A stretch of 64,000 bases of DNA from positions 124,001 through 188,000 of the forward strand of contig JAIULZ010000001.1 of assembly GCA_022565805.1 (NCBI GenBank), written 5' to 3'. This DNA comes from Balneolales bacterium (GTDB lineage: Bacteria; Bacteroidota; Rhodothermia; Balneolales; Cyclonatronaceae). The position numbers were made by a program, and so were the translations under genes. Positions 34,915-45,545 of this stretch are shown piece by piece; within the stretch, counting starts at the first letter, position 1, and each line of letters starts with the position of its first letter. The notes beneath the pieces were generated by a model. It did not search any database and was not told where the DNA came from. It saw only the letters and a program-made list of their open reading frames with translations.

Positions 34915-37857
34915 TTGATAGATCCTGGTAATGCCTCAATGTTGCTGATTATGGTTAGAAAGCTATTAAATAAATTTTTTTACAGCACCAAGTTTGCTTT
35001 AGCTCTGCTATTGGTGCTGGGTTTATACCCCGGCTTAGTGCAGGCTCAGCTTACAAGCGAGAGCATTACTACCGGGACAGTAACTTCTCTTGAGATTGAG
35101 TATTATCCAATTAAAGAGCAATATGTTGTTGCAGACACGGCTACGGGCAGAAGTCTGGCAAGTACTCATTTCGACTTTAACGGCGTGCTTCTGGCTCAGG
35201 CTCTCGAAGAAATAGCTTCCAGAACATCCGTAAATCTTATTCATGATCCAAAACTAACCGGTGCTACCTTTGTATATAAAAGGATTCGTGGGAGTTCTGT
35301 ATCTGAAATTCTGAGCGCTTTACTAAGTAATACGGGGCTGGATTTCATCATTCTTTCGTCTGGCACATATGTTATTGTAAGTTCATCTGCTGCCTTACCA
35401 TCTTTTGGTTCTATAACAGGTAAAATTCATGATGCGATTACCGGTGAACCCTTGCCGGGTGCAACAATAATGCTTGCCGATGCTTCTGCTGGTACTGCAA
35501 CGAATTTACAAGGGCTATTTAACATTAATAAGCTCATTAGTGGCCGGCATGAGATCATAATTTCCTTTGTTGGCTACGAGCCGGTGCGTCTGCCCATAGA
35601 GATACCCGAAAACCGGGATGTTTACAGAACGGTTGGTCTTTATCCTCAGTCGATTCATTTTTCGCCCGTAGTTGTTTCCGCACACCGGCCAATTTTGACA
35701 GCCGTTTCACATACCGAATCGGGTGCACCTGCAGCAGGGTGGAGTAAAGGCGGAGCACAGTCTTTTAATACGCTACAAAGTCTAAGCTTATTTTCAGGGG
35801 TACAGCACGGAATTCCTTTAACCGATACACATATACAAGGTGGTAGCAGGGGCGAACACAGACTATACCTCGACGGTATACCGGTATACAACCCCTATAG
35901 TTTTGGTCAGCTTTTTAGCGCATTCAGCCCATACGCTATTCGCAGAGTAGATGTAGAAAAAGCAGGTTTTGATGCCCGTTCAGGCAGCCATATATCCGGA
36001 ATGGTTAATCTTACCCATCACGTAAATAGACCCGATGAGGTCGCAAGGGTTCAAATCGACCCCATGAGTACAAATATTACAGGTAGTTCTTCTGTAGATA
36101 TAGCAGAAAATCGAAGATTTCAGCTCATGGCCGCCTACAGAACGTCACTTTGGGGAGTTTATGAAGATCCGGCGCTTTCTTCTACATTAGGGAGCTGGGA
36201 AATCGTAGATCCTCTTATATATAACTTAATTATTCAAGACCAATCGAAGAACGACGGAGTTTTTGTGCCGGCTGTAAATCGCTCAGATATACAGTTTTCT
36301 GACTTACACCTTGCCGCTAATCTGGAAACCGGACGCTATAGTCGACTTTATTTTTCTTTTTATAGCGGTGGAAACGAGGTGGAAACTAATGTTTTAACAC
36401 GCGATGACCTGGCAAAAGAAAGTGATGAGCGCATTTTTATGTTTTCCAGCGATCGCTACGATTGGAGAAATCAGGCGGGACAGATTCGTTTCGATTGGCT
36501 TGCTACACCACGTCTGGATTTAAATTTCCAGCTCGGATACACATCAAGCAATATGCGCCATTCCTACACTATGTTCGATGATGCCCGTGTACGCGCTTTC
36601 TCTAATCCCGAAAGTGAAGAACGAATTATTTTTAATGATGTGGTTTCCAATCTTGGTCACGGCATACATCAGCTTGATGACAACAGAATTACACAGTATA
36701 TCGGGCGGGCAGATGCGTCTTATGCTATATCACCGGGAATGAAAATAAGTGGTGGCTTGCAGGCAGATTATATCGAAAGCTCCTTTAATTTGAGCGATTT
36801 GTTTTACCTGCCGGCCGTAGATAATCAAAATTCGGCAATAATCAGTTCTTATTTACATAGTGATCTGTTTGCTAGAGGGCCATTTCAAATTGGCATGGGT
36901 TCGAGGTTTACTCTTTTAACCAATACCGGAAATGTTTATGCAGAGCCACGACTTTCAATGCAATATGATTTTCGCACGAGAGACGCCGGGTTTTATTCTG
37001 CCCGGGTTTCAGGAGGTTTATACCGCCAATTTATTAATCAATTCGATATCACAAATGCTGGTCCAAGTTCTATTGTGCCTAATTTTACTATTTGGGCGCA
37101 CGATTCGGGAATTAAGCAACCAAAAGCATGGCATACAGCTTTTTCATTTGTTGCAGAGCCGGCATCTGGAACAAGCATAAGGGCAGAGACATGGCTTAAG
37201 TTTCAGCCCGTAATGTACTCAACGTCGTACGAGCGCCTGCTATTTAGAGGTGATGGACTGCAGGGCGAGGGTTTTGAGTCATTTGCTGAAACAACCAAAG
37301 GCGAATCGTACGGCTTATCCCTACGTCTTAATCAGTCACTTATTGGTAATTCACTTGAATTTATGGCGGGTTACGACTGGTCTGTTTCCCGTATTTTAAT
37401 GTCTGAGCAATTTGGTCGCTGGATGTCGGCTCCCTGGAATCATCCGCATACTTTTCAGGCGAGATTGCTATCCCGGCCATTTAGCGGATTTACTACATAT
37501 GCAAAATGGATGCTGGTTGAAGGCAGGACTTGGGCTTTCAGGCAATCATACTATGATTTTTTACTGCTTCACAATGTGCATGGCGCTGGATCATTTGATT
37601 TTACCAATCCCGAAGAAGACAAGCTTCCTTCATACATACAGCTTGATATAGGTTTCGCTTATGAGCGCAACTTGGGATTTGGGAGTATAGAAGCCCGCCT
37701 CGATCTAAATAATGTGCTTAATCGTCAAAATGTGATGGATGTTACTTTATTTCCAGAAATTGCCACTGGCGGAGATATATCATCTGCGAACTGGAGAACG
37801 CGAAACAGAGTTCTACCCGGATTTAGCCCGGCTGTTAGTCTTTCATTGTTTTTTTGA
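34915..37857 (+). CDS. TonB-dependent receptor with STN and carboxypeptidase-regulatory domains
   Basis: A 980-residue outer-membrane transporter. A signal peptide ends at VQAQ; the more natural start may be the ATG at 34939 or 34951, which removes a short hydrophilic leader. Then: an STN signalling domain (about 78-160), a carboxypeptidase D regulatory-like domain (about 165-250, GEPLPGATI, FVGYEP), a plug (about 270-380, TDTHIQGGSRGEHRLYLDG), and a beta-barrel ending in aromatic residues (SLFF). The STN domain fits signalling to the adjacent FecR protein. There is no SusD partner, so this is not a classic polysaccharide pair. The ligand is unknown: ferric siderophore, peptide or another nutrient. 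Confidence 0.92.
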   Translation: MIDPGNASMLLIMVRKLLNKFFYSTKFALALLLVLGLYPGLVQAQLTSESITTGTVTSLEIEYYPIKEQYVVADTATGRSLASTHFDFNGVLLAQALEEIASRTSVNLIHDPKLTGATFVYKRIRGSSVSEILSALLSNTGLDFIILSSGTYVIVSSSAALPSFGSITGKIHDAITGEPLPGATIMLADASAGTATNLQGLFNINKLISGRHEIIISFVGYEPVRLPIEIPENRDVYRTVGLYPQSIHFSPVVVSAHRPILTAVSHTESGAPAAGWSKGGAQSFNTLQSLSLFSGVQHGIPLTDTHIQGGSRGEHRLYLDGIPVYNPYSFGQLFSAFSPYAIRRVDVEKAGFDARSGSHISGMVNLTHHVNRPDEVARVQIDPMSTNITGSSSVDIAENRRFQLMAAYRTSLWGVYEDPALSSTLGSWEIVDPLIYNLIIQDQSKNDGVFVPAVNRSDIQFSDLHLAANLETGRYSRLYFSFYSGGNEVETNVLTRDDLAKESDERIFMFSSDRYDWRNQAGQIRFDWLATPRLDLNFQLGYTSSNMRHSYTMFDDARVRAFSNPESEERIIFNDVVSNLGHGIHQLDDNRITQYIGRADASYAISPGMKISGGLQADYIESSFNLSDLFYLPAVDNQNSAIISSYLHSDLFARGPFQIGMGSRFTLLTNTGNVYAEPRLSMQYDFRTRDAGFYSARVSGGLYRQFINQFDITNAGPSSIVPNFTIWAHDSGIKQPKAWHTAFSFVAEPASGTSIRAETWLKFQPVMYSTSYERLLFRGDGLQGEGFESFAETTKGESYGLSLRLNQSLIGNSLEFMAGYDWSVSRILMSEQFGRWMSAPWNHPHTFQARLLSRPFSGFTTYAKWMLVEGRTWAFRQSYYDFLLLHNVHGAGSFDFTNPEEDKLPSYIQLDIGFAYERNLGFGSIEARLDLNNVLNRQNVMDVTLFPEIATGGDISSANWRTRNRVLPGFSPAVSLSLFF

Positions 37858-38218
37858 AGTAGCTTATCCATTCATTAGATAAAAGGTACTTCTTAAATTT
37901 TTTTGGTGAAAAAGGCAAAAGGCGGTAAATATCTGGCTTTGCAAAAGAAGAATTTAGTTTTAAAAAAATACCGTTTGAAAGATTAATGGAACATATATAT
38001 TTTTTAATAATTGTTTTTTTGTTTGCTAATTCAAAGGGAGGCAAATGTTTAAGAAAATAAAAAAATAATCCTAAAACTAGGTACTACACAAAAAGCATGT
38101 GTTTATGGAAGTGTATTGAGTTTAATAATAGATCAGCCAAGTTTTTATGAGCTCCATTTGTATACATGTGATAATCCCAAATATACGTTAATCACTAAAG
38201 CTCTATCCAAAAGTCAAG

Positions 38219-38250
38219 GCCCTTTACCTGAACCGTGAAGGGCTTTTTTT
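38219..38250 (+). terminator. Rho-independent terminator
   Basis: Nine-base stem (38219-38227 with 38235-38243, one wobble) with a 7-base loop, followed by seven Ts. It lies 360 bases after the TonB receptor and ahead of the next gene on the same strand. Confidence 0.85.
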
Positions 38251-38565
38251 ATTATTCTGCCCCCAAAAAAATATTAGTTTATAGTAAGCAATACATATGA
38301 TTAATTTTAAATAAGACAAAAGTTGCTATAATTTCTGGAATAAGGCTACAGCTACAATTGCCGGATTTTTAAAATTGGCATAAAGCAACTTATTCTCATT
38401 TTGCTATTTAAGGGTCATTTTTTGCAATTTATCGTTACAGTACGCTTGCTTCTTCTTTGATCGCTGGCATATATGTTGCCAGAAATTCCGCTATGTGTAG
38501 ATTCAAATACCCTCTCTATAAACAGAAGCAGCCCACCTACCCATTTACTAAAAATATCATCAAAT

Positions 38566-41500
38566 ATGGAAAGTATATATACGTCTGATTGTTCTATTTC
38601 TAAACTTCTAAGGAGTTTGCTGGTAGTAGTGGCTTCCTTTTTACTTGTTTCTGCTCTTATGTTTTCCGGTAATGCTAAAGCTCAACAGTTAGAAGAGAAT
38701 AATGTACACCAACAGTTTTCTTTACATCAAGCAGAAATCGATACGCTTGCATTTACAAACTTCGCAGATGGCCTGCTTCCTGATGGCTGGAGTGAGGTAT
38801 CAGAATCTGATGACGGCAGACGCTGGGTAATTGGTGAGCCCAACCCTGTAAGACAGTCTCCCACTGAAGATGATCCGCTGGCTCAGATAGGTACCGGCTA
38901 TACCCTCATCGATAATTTTGGCAGTTCAGTTGCCATAGCCGAAGGACTTGGTACTTTTTCTTCACAAATAAATATGTTCGTATTTATTGAAACTCCTGAA
39001 ATCCAAGTAAATAACGGTGATGATTTGCTGGTACGTTTTACCCAGAATTTTAGGTTTAGCGGTACCGCTGCCGACGACAACAGGGGAGAAATACAGCTAA
39101 GTCTAGACGGTGAGTCATGGCAGCCGGTCTATACTACGCCTAAAGCTAATGTGGGTACTTTTACCGGTACACCAAGTGCATTGCCTGGTGTTATCACATT
39201 CCCTTACACGGATATAACAGGGGTTGATACCGAAATAGACATAACAGAGCAAGTAGGGGGGGCAGAATCGTTCTATCTGAGGTTTGTGTATTCTAACGGT
39301 GCTTCAAACAGAGGTTTTTGGTGGATTATAGATAATTTACTTGTTTATGAGGCAGATCTAACCATCGGGCCGGCCAGAGATCCGGTGCCAGCTAACGACT
39401 CAGAACAAGTAAGGATAAATACCAGCCTGAACTGGACCGATAGCTTCGGGATACAGCCATCCGGCTATTTTGTTAGCTTAGGCACAGATTTGCCACCGTC
39501 TTCTGTAGCAGAATTAGTTGATGTGGGAACCGAAACTTTTTTTACTCCAGAGTCTGAGCTGGATTACAGCGCAACATATTACTGGCAGGTGTTTCCATAC
39601 GATGAAGGCGGCAATATAACGAGTGCCGAATTACCGGTTTGGTCATTTACAACAAAAGCAGATCCGGTTGTTACCGAATTTCCTTTTGTGGAGCAGTTCG
39701 ATGATGTGGTAACTCCAGCTGTGCCGCTTAGCTGGCGCACAGTAGACGCCAACGAAACGGGACAAACCTGGCGAAGCACCAGTTTTCTTTCATTTGTTGG
39801 AGAAAACTCAGTGCGGGTCGAGCAAAACAGCAGCACTCCGAAAGACGACTGGCTTTTTTCTCCCCCACTTGAATTAGAGCCCGGCAACACTTACGAAGTC
39901 TCCTTTTGGTACACGAGAGCCGAGTTTATAGCGCCCGTTATTGAAAAAATGAAGGTGCATCTTGCCACTGGTACATCTCCGGAGTTGGTTTTTGATCTGC
40001 CTGTATTTAATGATGATCAGATAACGAGTCAGGAATTTATTCGGGGCAGCGGCACTTTCACCGTAGAAGAAGGCGGGCGTTACTTTCTGGGATGGCACGC
40101 TTACAGCGATGCCGCGCAAAGGAATCTTTACCTCGATGATATAACCGTTTCGATTGTGCCCCCCGACCCGATCGCAGTTTTGAGTACTTCCGGGCTGGAT
40201 TTTGCAGACTTATTTATAGGTGAAGAACAAACGCTGGGCTTTTCTGTACGAAACGAAGGCGCAGAAGATCTTGTGGTTCAGCTTAGCGTAGCCGATGATC
40301 AAAATTTCGAACTTTCTCAGGAGCTGTTACAGGTTCCGTACAATTTCGAACAGCAAGTTTCTATTGCTTTTTCACCTGTAGAAACGGGAACTCTTAATAC
40401 GATTATTGCGCTTGAAACCAACGATCCTTCCCAGCCGCAAATTTTAATTGAAGTTTCTGCGGAAGCTTTCCCGCCACCAATTGCAGAAATTGATCCGGAA
40501 ACCATCACCCTAACGATTATTCGTGGCGTTTCAGATACCCGGACGCTTAGTATTGGCAACAGTGGTGAGAGCGAGCTTCTCTTTTCACTTACATCGCAAC
40601 CTGATGCTCTGCAGCAAGAAAGAGTAATGCAAAGCAAAACTTCATATCAGTCTGAGTTGAATCTTCAAAGCATGATAGATTTGAGCAGAACCCATCCGGT
40701 TAAATCTGTAAGTGCAACAGATATCACCTCTTTTAGTAATTCGGAAAATAGTCGCGAATTTAACACAGACCAGAGCTCCGCACTTGCATCCGGAATTACT
40801 TTAGAAGATCCGGTAGTTGTGCAAGACAGCCTTTTTTACGATGCTCCGGGCTTGGATGCGGGTATTTTGCTTGGAATTCCAAATCCTGAAATTCCGTTTT
40901 GGGGCGCCACGCGATTTACCGCCGGTGATACCGGATTTTATTTAACGCACATCCGAAATTGGGTGCAGCAGTCGGTAGCCGGACCCCCGACGCTTGTTCA
41001 GATATACAAGGGCGGGGAAGAACCAGAAGAAGGAGAGCTTATATTACAGCAATCCATAACGTTCCCCGTTTCGAACGGCAACTCATACATCATTCCCCTC
41101 GAATCTTCGTTTTTCTTTGAGCCGGATGAAGAGTTTTGGGTCGTTTTCCGTTTTCCAGTAGTGCTGGATTCTCCACAGGGAGGAGATTCAGGCCTGAGTG
41201 GTGAAAATGTGGATCGATTCCGATACTGGCTAAGCGGTGCTCAGGAATGGGCTGAGCTGCCAAATGAAGATTGGGCCTATAAAGTACGGGCAATAAACGC
41301 CGGAATTGACTGGATCTCTTTTGAGGAATTAACCGGAAATGTTGCTCCTGGTCATTTACAAGCGGTAAATATAGGTTTTGATGCTACAGAACTGGAGCCC
41401 GGTTTTTATGAAGCCTTCATCAATGTGTTTACTAATGATCCACAGGCACGGTCTCTGCAGGTGCCGGTTGAGTTAACAGTAATTGAAATGGACGATGCCG

Positions 41501-42471
41501 CGGTAGTTCAGGTGGTTCACAATGCGGCAGATCCATTTTTGAACGAAGTAGATATTTATAAAAACGGTAGTTTATGGCATCAATCGGTCGAATTCAGGAC
41601 GGCAACGCCTTACTTGGCCATTCCTGCGGGTTCAAATAGCTTTTCCATACATCTGGCCGGTTCAGATGAAACCCTGTTTACTCAAGAAACAGATCTTGAA
41701 GCACAGCAGCAGTATCAGCTATTTGTGAATGGCCTTTCAAATCCGGATTCATTTAATCCAAACCCGGATGGTCTCGAAACCGAATTGGAAATACTGGTCT
41801 TCGAAGGCGCGCTTAGCAGTACCGATGAACCCGGCAAAACCGCTTTAGCATTTACGCATGGCATTACAGATGCACCGTCGGTTCGATTTCTGATTGAAGA
41901 TTTCAGTGATCCGTTTTTAGACACTGTTTTTCCCTACGGAAGTGCAGATGGCTATGTATTTACGCCCGCCGCAACGTACAATTTACTTATGCTGGATGCC
42001 GGCACAAATCAGGAAGTTTCGCGCTTTATTCTCGCCCTCGACGGTCTTGAAGAACAAGCTTATACCGTAATGGCCTCTGGCTTTATTGAGCCACCAGATG
42101 ATACCGAACATCGTGCAGACGGTTTATTCCTGGTTTCTGCCGACGGGCAGGTTATAGCTCTCGAAACGGCAACGCATTTTCCCGGAGATGCCGGCACTGA
42201 TCTTCCCGCCGATTTTAAACTGGCTCAGAACTATCCCAATCCGTTTAATCCCTCAACCCAAATACAGTTCAGCTTACCGGAAGCTACCGGAGTTAGGCTT
42301 CGCGTTTTTGACATTACTGGTCGACTGGTAGCAGAGCTTATTAATGAACATCGGGCTGCGGGCGTACATCAGGTGCGTTTTGATGGAAGTAGTTTTGCAA
42401 GTGGAATGTACATTTATCAGCTGGAAGCGGGATTCTTTTCATCAACCCGGAAAATGCTTCTAATTAAATAA
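38566..42471 (+). CDS. T9SS-secreted surface protein with choice-of-anchor J and DUF4397-like domains
   Basis: About 1301 residues from the preferred ATG at 38566, which starts directly before a signal peptide ending AKAQQ; an ATG at 38473 would add a 31-residue leader. Several all-beta domains: an adhesin-like domain near the N-terminus, a fibronectin-like segment, a choice-of-anchor J/MAM-like domain (FPFVEQFDDV...PLSWRTVD), ASH/HYDIN-like Ig domains (LDFADLFIGEE; later copies), and a DUF4397-type pair (VVQVVHNAADP). The last about 80 residues are a type A T9SS sorting signal ([10 protein letters not shown], ending in KMLLIK). The protein is exported and attached to, or released from, the cell surface; no enzymatic motif was found. 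A strong terminator follows. Confidence 0.88.
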   Translation: MESIYTSDCSISKLLRSLLVVVASFLLVSALMFSGNAKAQQLEENNVHQQFSLHQAEIDTLAFTNFADGLLPDGWSEVSESDDGRRWVIGEPNPVRQSPTEDDPLAQIGTGYTLIDNFGSSVAIAEGLGTFSSQINMFVFIETPEIQVNNGDDLLVRFTQNFRFSGTAADDNRGEIQLSLDGESWQPVYTTPKANVGTFTGTPSALPGVITFPYTDITGVDTEIDITEQVGGAESFYLRFVYSNGASNRGFWWIIDNLLVYEADLTIGPARDPVPANDSEQVRINTSLNWTDSFGIQPSGYFVSLGTDLPPSSVAELVDVGTETFFTPESELDYSATYYWQVFPYDEGGNITSAELPVWSFTTKADPVVTEFPFVEQFDDVVTPAVPLSWRTVDANETGQTWRSTSFLSFVGENSVRVEQNSSTPKDDWLFSPPLELEPGNTYEVSFWYTRAEFIAPVIEKMKVHLATGTSPELVFDLPVFNDDQITSQEFIRGSGTFTVEEGGRYFLGWHAYSDAAQRNLYLDDITVSIVPPDPIAVLSTSGLDFADLFIGEEQTLGFSVRNEGAEDLVVQLSVADDQNFELSQELLQVPYNFEQQVSIAFSPVETGTLNTIIALETNDPSQPQILIEVSAEAFPPPIAEIDPETITLTIIRGVSDTRTLSIGNSGESELLFSLTSQPDALQQERVMQSKTSYQSELNLQSMIDLSRTHPVKSVSATDITSFSNSENSREFNTDQSSALASGITLEDPVVVQDSLFYDAPGLDAGILLGIPNPEIPFWGATRFTAGDTGFYLTHIRNWVQQSVAGPPTLVQIYKGGEEPEEGELILQQSITFPVSNGNSYIIPLESSFFFEPDEEFWVVFRFPVVLDSPQGGDSGLSGENVDRFRYWLSGAQEWAELPNEDWAYKVRAINAGIDWISFEELTGNVAPGHLQAVNIGFDATELEPGFYEAFINVFTNDPQARSLQVPVELTVIEMDDAAVVQVVHNAADPFLNEVDIYKNGSLWHQSVEFRTATPYLAIPAGSNSFSIHLAGSDETLFTQETDLEAQQQYQLFVNGLSNPDSFNPNPDGLETELEILVFEGALSSTDEPGKTALAFTHGITDAPSVRFLIEDFSDPFLDTVFPYGSADGYVFTPAATYNLLMLDAGTNQEVSRFILALDGLEEQAYTVMASGFIEPPDDTEHRADGLFLVSADGQVIALETATHFPGDAGTDLPADFKLAQNYPNPFNPSTQIQFSLPEATGVRLRVFDITGRLVAELINEHRAAGVHQVRFDGSSFASGMYIYQLEAGFFSSTRKMLLIK

Positions 42472-42506
42472 GTTATTATTTTTAGCGGGATATCAAGTTT
42501 GTCTTC

Positions 42507-42547
42507 AACCCGAATGGGACATAATTCTCATTCGGGTTTTCTTTTTT
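42507..42547 (+). terminator. Strong rho-independent terminator
   Basis: Perfect 10-base stem (42507-42516 with 42529-42538), 12-base loop and a T-rich tail, 35 bases after the T9SS protein stop codon. Confidence 0.93.
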
Positions 42548-42750
42548 GAAGAAGTGGCCTCGGTTTAAATACCAAACTTTACGTATCAACTTCTGATGCT
42601 TTTTAGAAAAAGTGTTGTGGAGATGGTTGTTGAAACCTATTTTATTTGAGTTTCTGAAACCGCTTTCATAGAAGCTTACCAAGCATACGAAAGGGTTCGA
42701 TTCGTTTGACAAAGCTAAATCCTTCACCAGACAGAAATAGATACCTGCTT

Positions 42751-44271
42751 ATGAAAGAAGAAAAAAAGATCCTGCCTTCGGTTGGCCAAAATGATAGCAG
42801 AAGTGGTATTTCAAGAAAACAGTTTCTTCGAAATACCTTTTTGACCGCCGCCGGCTTAACCATATTGCCATCTGGGGTAGTAAGCGGTCTTGGGCACCGA
42901 TCCCCCAGCGACAAACTGAATATAGCCGGTGTAGGTGTGGGCGGCCGTGGTTTTGGCGTATTGCGTGGCATGGAAGAATCGGAAAATATCGTAGCTCTTT
43001 GCGACGTAGATTGGCGTTATTCAAAAGAATGTTTTGAGCACTACCCAAATGCGAAAAAATTTAAAGACTGGCGCAAAATGTTCGATGAGATGGGAGATTC
43101 GATTGATGCAGTAGTTATCGCGACATCCGATCATACCCATGCCGTAATTGCTGCACACGCTATAACTCTTGGAAAGCACGTTTTTGTTGAAAAGCCATTG
43201 ACGCATACGGTTTATGAAAGCCGGTTGCTAACTCGTTTGGCACAAAAATACAGGGTCGCCACGCAAATGGGAAATCAGGGCGCTTCCGGGGAGGGAACCA
43301 ACCAAATTGTGGAATGGATAAGGGCTGGTGAAATTGGTGAAGTTCGAAAAGTGGAAAGCTTTACAGACCGACCGATTTGGCCACAAGGCTTAAATCCGCC
43401 AATAGGAACTATGCCGGTACCCGATACAATGGACTGGGACTCTTTTATTGGACCGGCTAAAATGCGTCCATATCACGAAATTTATACTCCCTGGAATTTC
43501 CGTGGATGGTGGGATTTTGGCACAGGCGCGCTGGGCGATATGGCGTGTCATATACTCGATCCTGTTTTTCGGGCGCTCGATCTTAACTACCCGACAAGGG
43601 TGCAAGGAAGCTCAAGTATGCTTTTAATGGATTCTGCACCAGTCTCACAAAAAGTAAGAATGATTTTTCCTGAGCGTGAAAATAAAAAAGGCGGGCGGCA
43701 TCCTATGCTCACGGTCGATTGGTTTGATGGAGGTTTACAGCCGCTAAAGCCAGAGGGCTGGCCGGATGGCAGAAATATGAATCATCTTGGAGGCGGCGTT
43801 CTTTTTCATGGAAGTAAAGATACTCTAATTGCAGGCTGTTATGGTCGTGATCCGTGGCTCCTTTCCGGACGGGTACCAGAAAATGTGCCTAAGATAGAAA
43901 GAAGAGTAGAATCATCGCACTATATGGATTTTGTGCGCGCCTGCAAAGAAAGTCCTGAAAGTCGGGTGGAGTGCAAATCCTCTTTCGATATAGCAGGTCC
44001 ATTTAATGAAATGGTGGTGATGGGCGTGCTGGCAGTAAGGCTGCAGGGCTTAAATAAAGAGCTGAAATGGGATGGAGATAAAATGCAGTTTACAAATATT
44101 AGTGATAATGAATCACTGCGCTTTATTGTTGAAGATGGCTTCGTAATAAAAGATGGTCACCCAACTTTCAACCGTACAATGACCGATCACTTCCCGGCAG
44201 CGACATTTGCCGCAAACTTAATTAAAACGCCATATCGCGAAGGCTGGAGTTTGCCACCTATGCCGGCCTGA
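42751..44271 (+). CDS. Exported Gfo/Idh/MocA-family oxidoreductase
   Basis: About 506 residues from the preferred ATG at 42751 (an in-frame ATG at 42706 adds a charged leader). N-terminal Tat-like signal SRKQFLRNTFLTAAGLTILP, with Arg-Lys rather than twin Arg. A Rossmann NAD(P)-binding domain follows (AGVGVGGRGFGVLRG), then the family signature GKHVFVEKPL with the catalytic-region Lys, and a C-terminal substrate domain (GALGDMACHILDPVFRAL). This long, exported subgroup is common in Bacteroidota and Planctomycetota and acts on sugars or sugar derivatives; the substrate is not predictable here. Single gene, with hairpins before and after. Confidence 0.93.
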   Translation: MKEEKKILPSVGQNDSRSGISRKQFLRNTFLTAAGLTILPSGVVSGLGHRSPSDKLNIAGVGVGGRGFGVLRGMEESENIVALCDVDWRYSKECFEHYPNAKKFKDWRKMFDEMGDSIDAVVIATSDHTHAVIAAHAITLGKHVFVEKPLTHTVYESRLLTRLAQKYRVATQMGNQGASGEGTNQIVEWIRAGEIGEVRKVESFTDRPIWPQGLNPPIGTMPVPDTMDWDSFIGPAKMRPYHEIYTPWNFRGWWDFGTGALGDMACHILDPVFRALDLNYPTRVQGSSSMLLMDSAPVSQKVRMIFPERENKKGGRHPMLTVDWFDGGLQPLKPEGWPDGRNMNHLGGGVLFHGSKDTLIAGCYGRDPWLLSGRVPENVPKIERRVESSHYMDFVRACKESPESRVECKSSFDIAGPFNEMVVMGVLAVRLQGLNKELKWDGDKMQFTNISDNESLRFIVEDGFVIKDGHPTFNRTMTDHFPAATFAANLIKTPYREGWSLPPMPA

Positions 44272-44285
44272 TAGCTGCGAATGAG

Positions 44286-44322
44286 AAGGCTTTGCAAAAT
44301 CGATGTTTTGCAAAGCCTTTTA
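44286..44322 (+). terminator. Hairpin terminator after the oxidoreductase
   Basis: Perfect 14-base stem (44286-44299 with 44306-44319) and a 6-base loop; the T tail is short. Located 14 bases after the stop codon. Confidence 0.8.
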
Positions 44323-44413
44323 AAAATAGAGAAGTTGCATAATTCCTTTATGCTTATATCTTTACAAGAAGACCATGAATGCCTCAATTATAAGCCAAAC
44401 GCACCATAAGAAT

Positions 44414-45313
44414 ATGAAACTATCTTTAAAATTTCTAATTATACCGTTAATTCTGGCAGCATTTGGTTTGATTTCCTGCGCAGATAACATAAAAAGCGTA
44501 GACGAGTCTGAGCCCGAATCTTCCACAAACGAAGACCTTAACATGGTGCTCGGGATAGTAGGAAATGCACTTTCCAGCCGGGACGAGGGCTTAATTTCAA
44601 ATCTACTGGATTTGACCGCAGACCTTGATTCAGAGGGCCTTAATTATCGATATCAGTCATTCGATAATCCTAACCGCGGACCTTTCGGAAATTTCTTGCG
44701 GGACTACGACCCCGAAACCGGAGTTCACAGCATTAAATACCGTCGTGGAGTAGACCGGCCAAGCTTTAAAAGTCTGCTTCAGGTACGACTTGGGTATATT
44801 TTTAAGGATATTGAAGGTAACTTCATCGAATTCCCCAATGAAATGAGCCATGAAATAGAAAGCATAACTTTCAGAGGAATTCGGGATGGCTTTGCTGAAG
44901 GAGAGCACCGCCGATCTGAATTTGAAAGAACAGCACAGTGGCAGCTCGACGGAGCAGGCCCCGAAAGTGAAGCAATGAGCCTATCGGGTAGTCAGCAGCA
45001 CAAAGGGAATATGTCGTTAAAAAATAGAAATGATGGGGTTAGAGCATCACGGGACTATACGGCACTCTTCAACCTAAAAGATATAACTATTCAAAAACCT
45101 GTAGAAGGGGATGAATACATAGAAGCAATGGTCACTGGAAACATAGACTATGAAATCGCTATAAAAGCCATGCGAAATGGCGAAACCGAAACCAGAAATT
45201 TCAGAGGAACAATCGAGCTGAATGGATCAGGTGAAGCTCTGTTAAGAATAATGGGTATTGAGCGAACCTTTAACATATTGCTCGAGAATGGAAAAACAGT
45301 AGAAATTGATTGA
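44414..45313 (+). CDS. Hypothetical lipoprotein
   Basis: About 299 residues from the ATG at 44414, which places the signal and lipobox (LISC) correctly; an upstream in-frame ATG at 44375 gives a poorer signal. The mature part is hydrophilic and rich in Asp, Glu and Arg with no family I recognise. Segments such as GEHRRSEFERTAQWQLDG and NIDYEIAIKAMRNGETETR suggest beta strands; the protein may be a periplasmic or surface-exposed beta-structure. It is convergent with the cupin gene downstream. Confidence 0.8.
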   Translation: MKLSLKFLIIPLILAAFGLISCADNIKSVDESEPESSTNEDLNMVLGIVGNALSSRDEGLISNLLDLTADLDSEGLNYRYQSFDNPNRGPFGNFLRDYDPETGVHSIKYRRGVDRPSFKSLLQVRLGYIFKDIEGNFIEFPNEMSHEIESITFRGIRDGFAEGEHRRSEFERTAQWQLDGAGPESEAMSLSGSQQHKGNMSLKNRNDGVRASRDYTALFNLKDITIQKPVEGDEYIEAMVTGNIDYEIAIKAMRNGETETRNFRGTIELNGSGEALLRIMGIERTFNILLENGKTVEID

Positions 45314-45545
45314 TATCAGGTATCTTAATTCAGGTAACAGGTTTCAGGTTGTTTTTCGAAGCAAATTATAATTTCCTTTGCAGGGTCTGAAACAAGTCGT
45401 TCCCGAAAAAACCTTTATAGCCCATGCTTCAGCTCGGGCTAATTTGGGATGTTGGAATCAATCACAGAAAGATTTCTATCCGCCAAAATCTAAGGTAATT
45501 CAAAAAATCGTTATAGTTTGAAAATCAGGGTAGTTAGGCAGACTA

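Noticed and set aside
34915-37857. SusC/SusD glycan-uptake pair
   Set aside because: The receptor carries an STN domain and FecI/FecR partners and no SusD-like lipoprotein follows.
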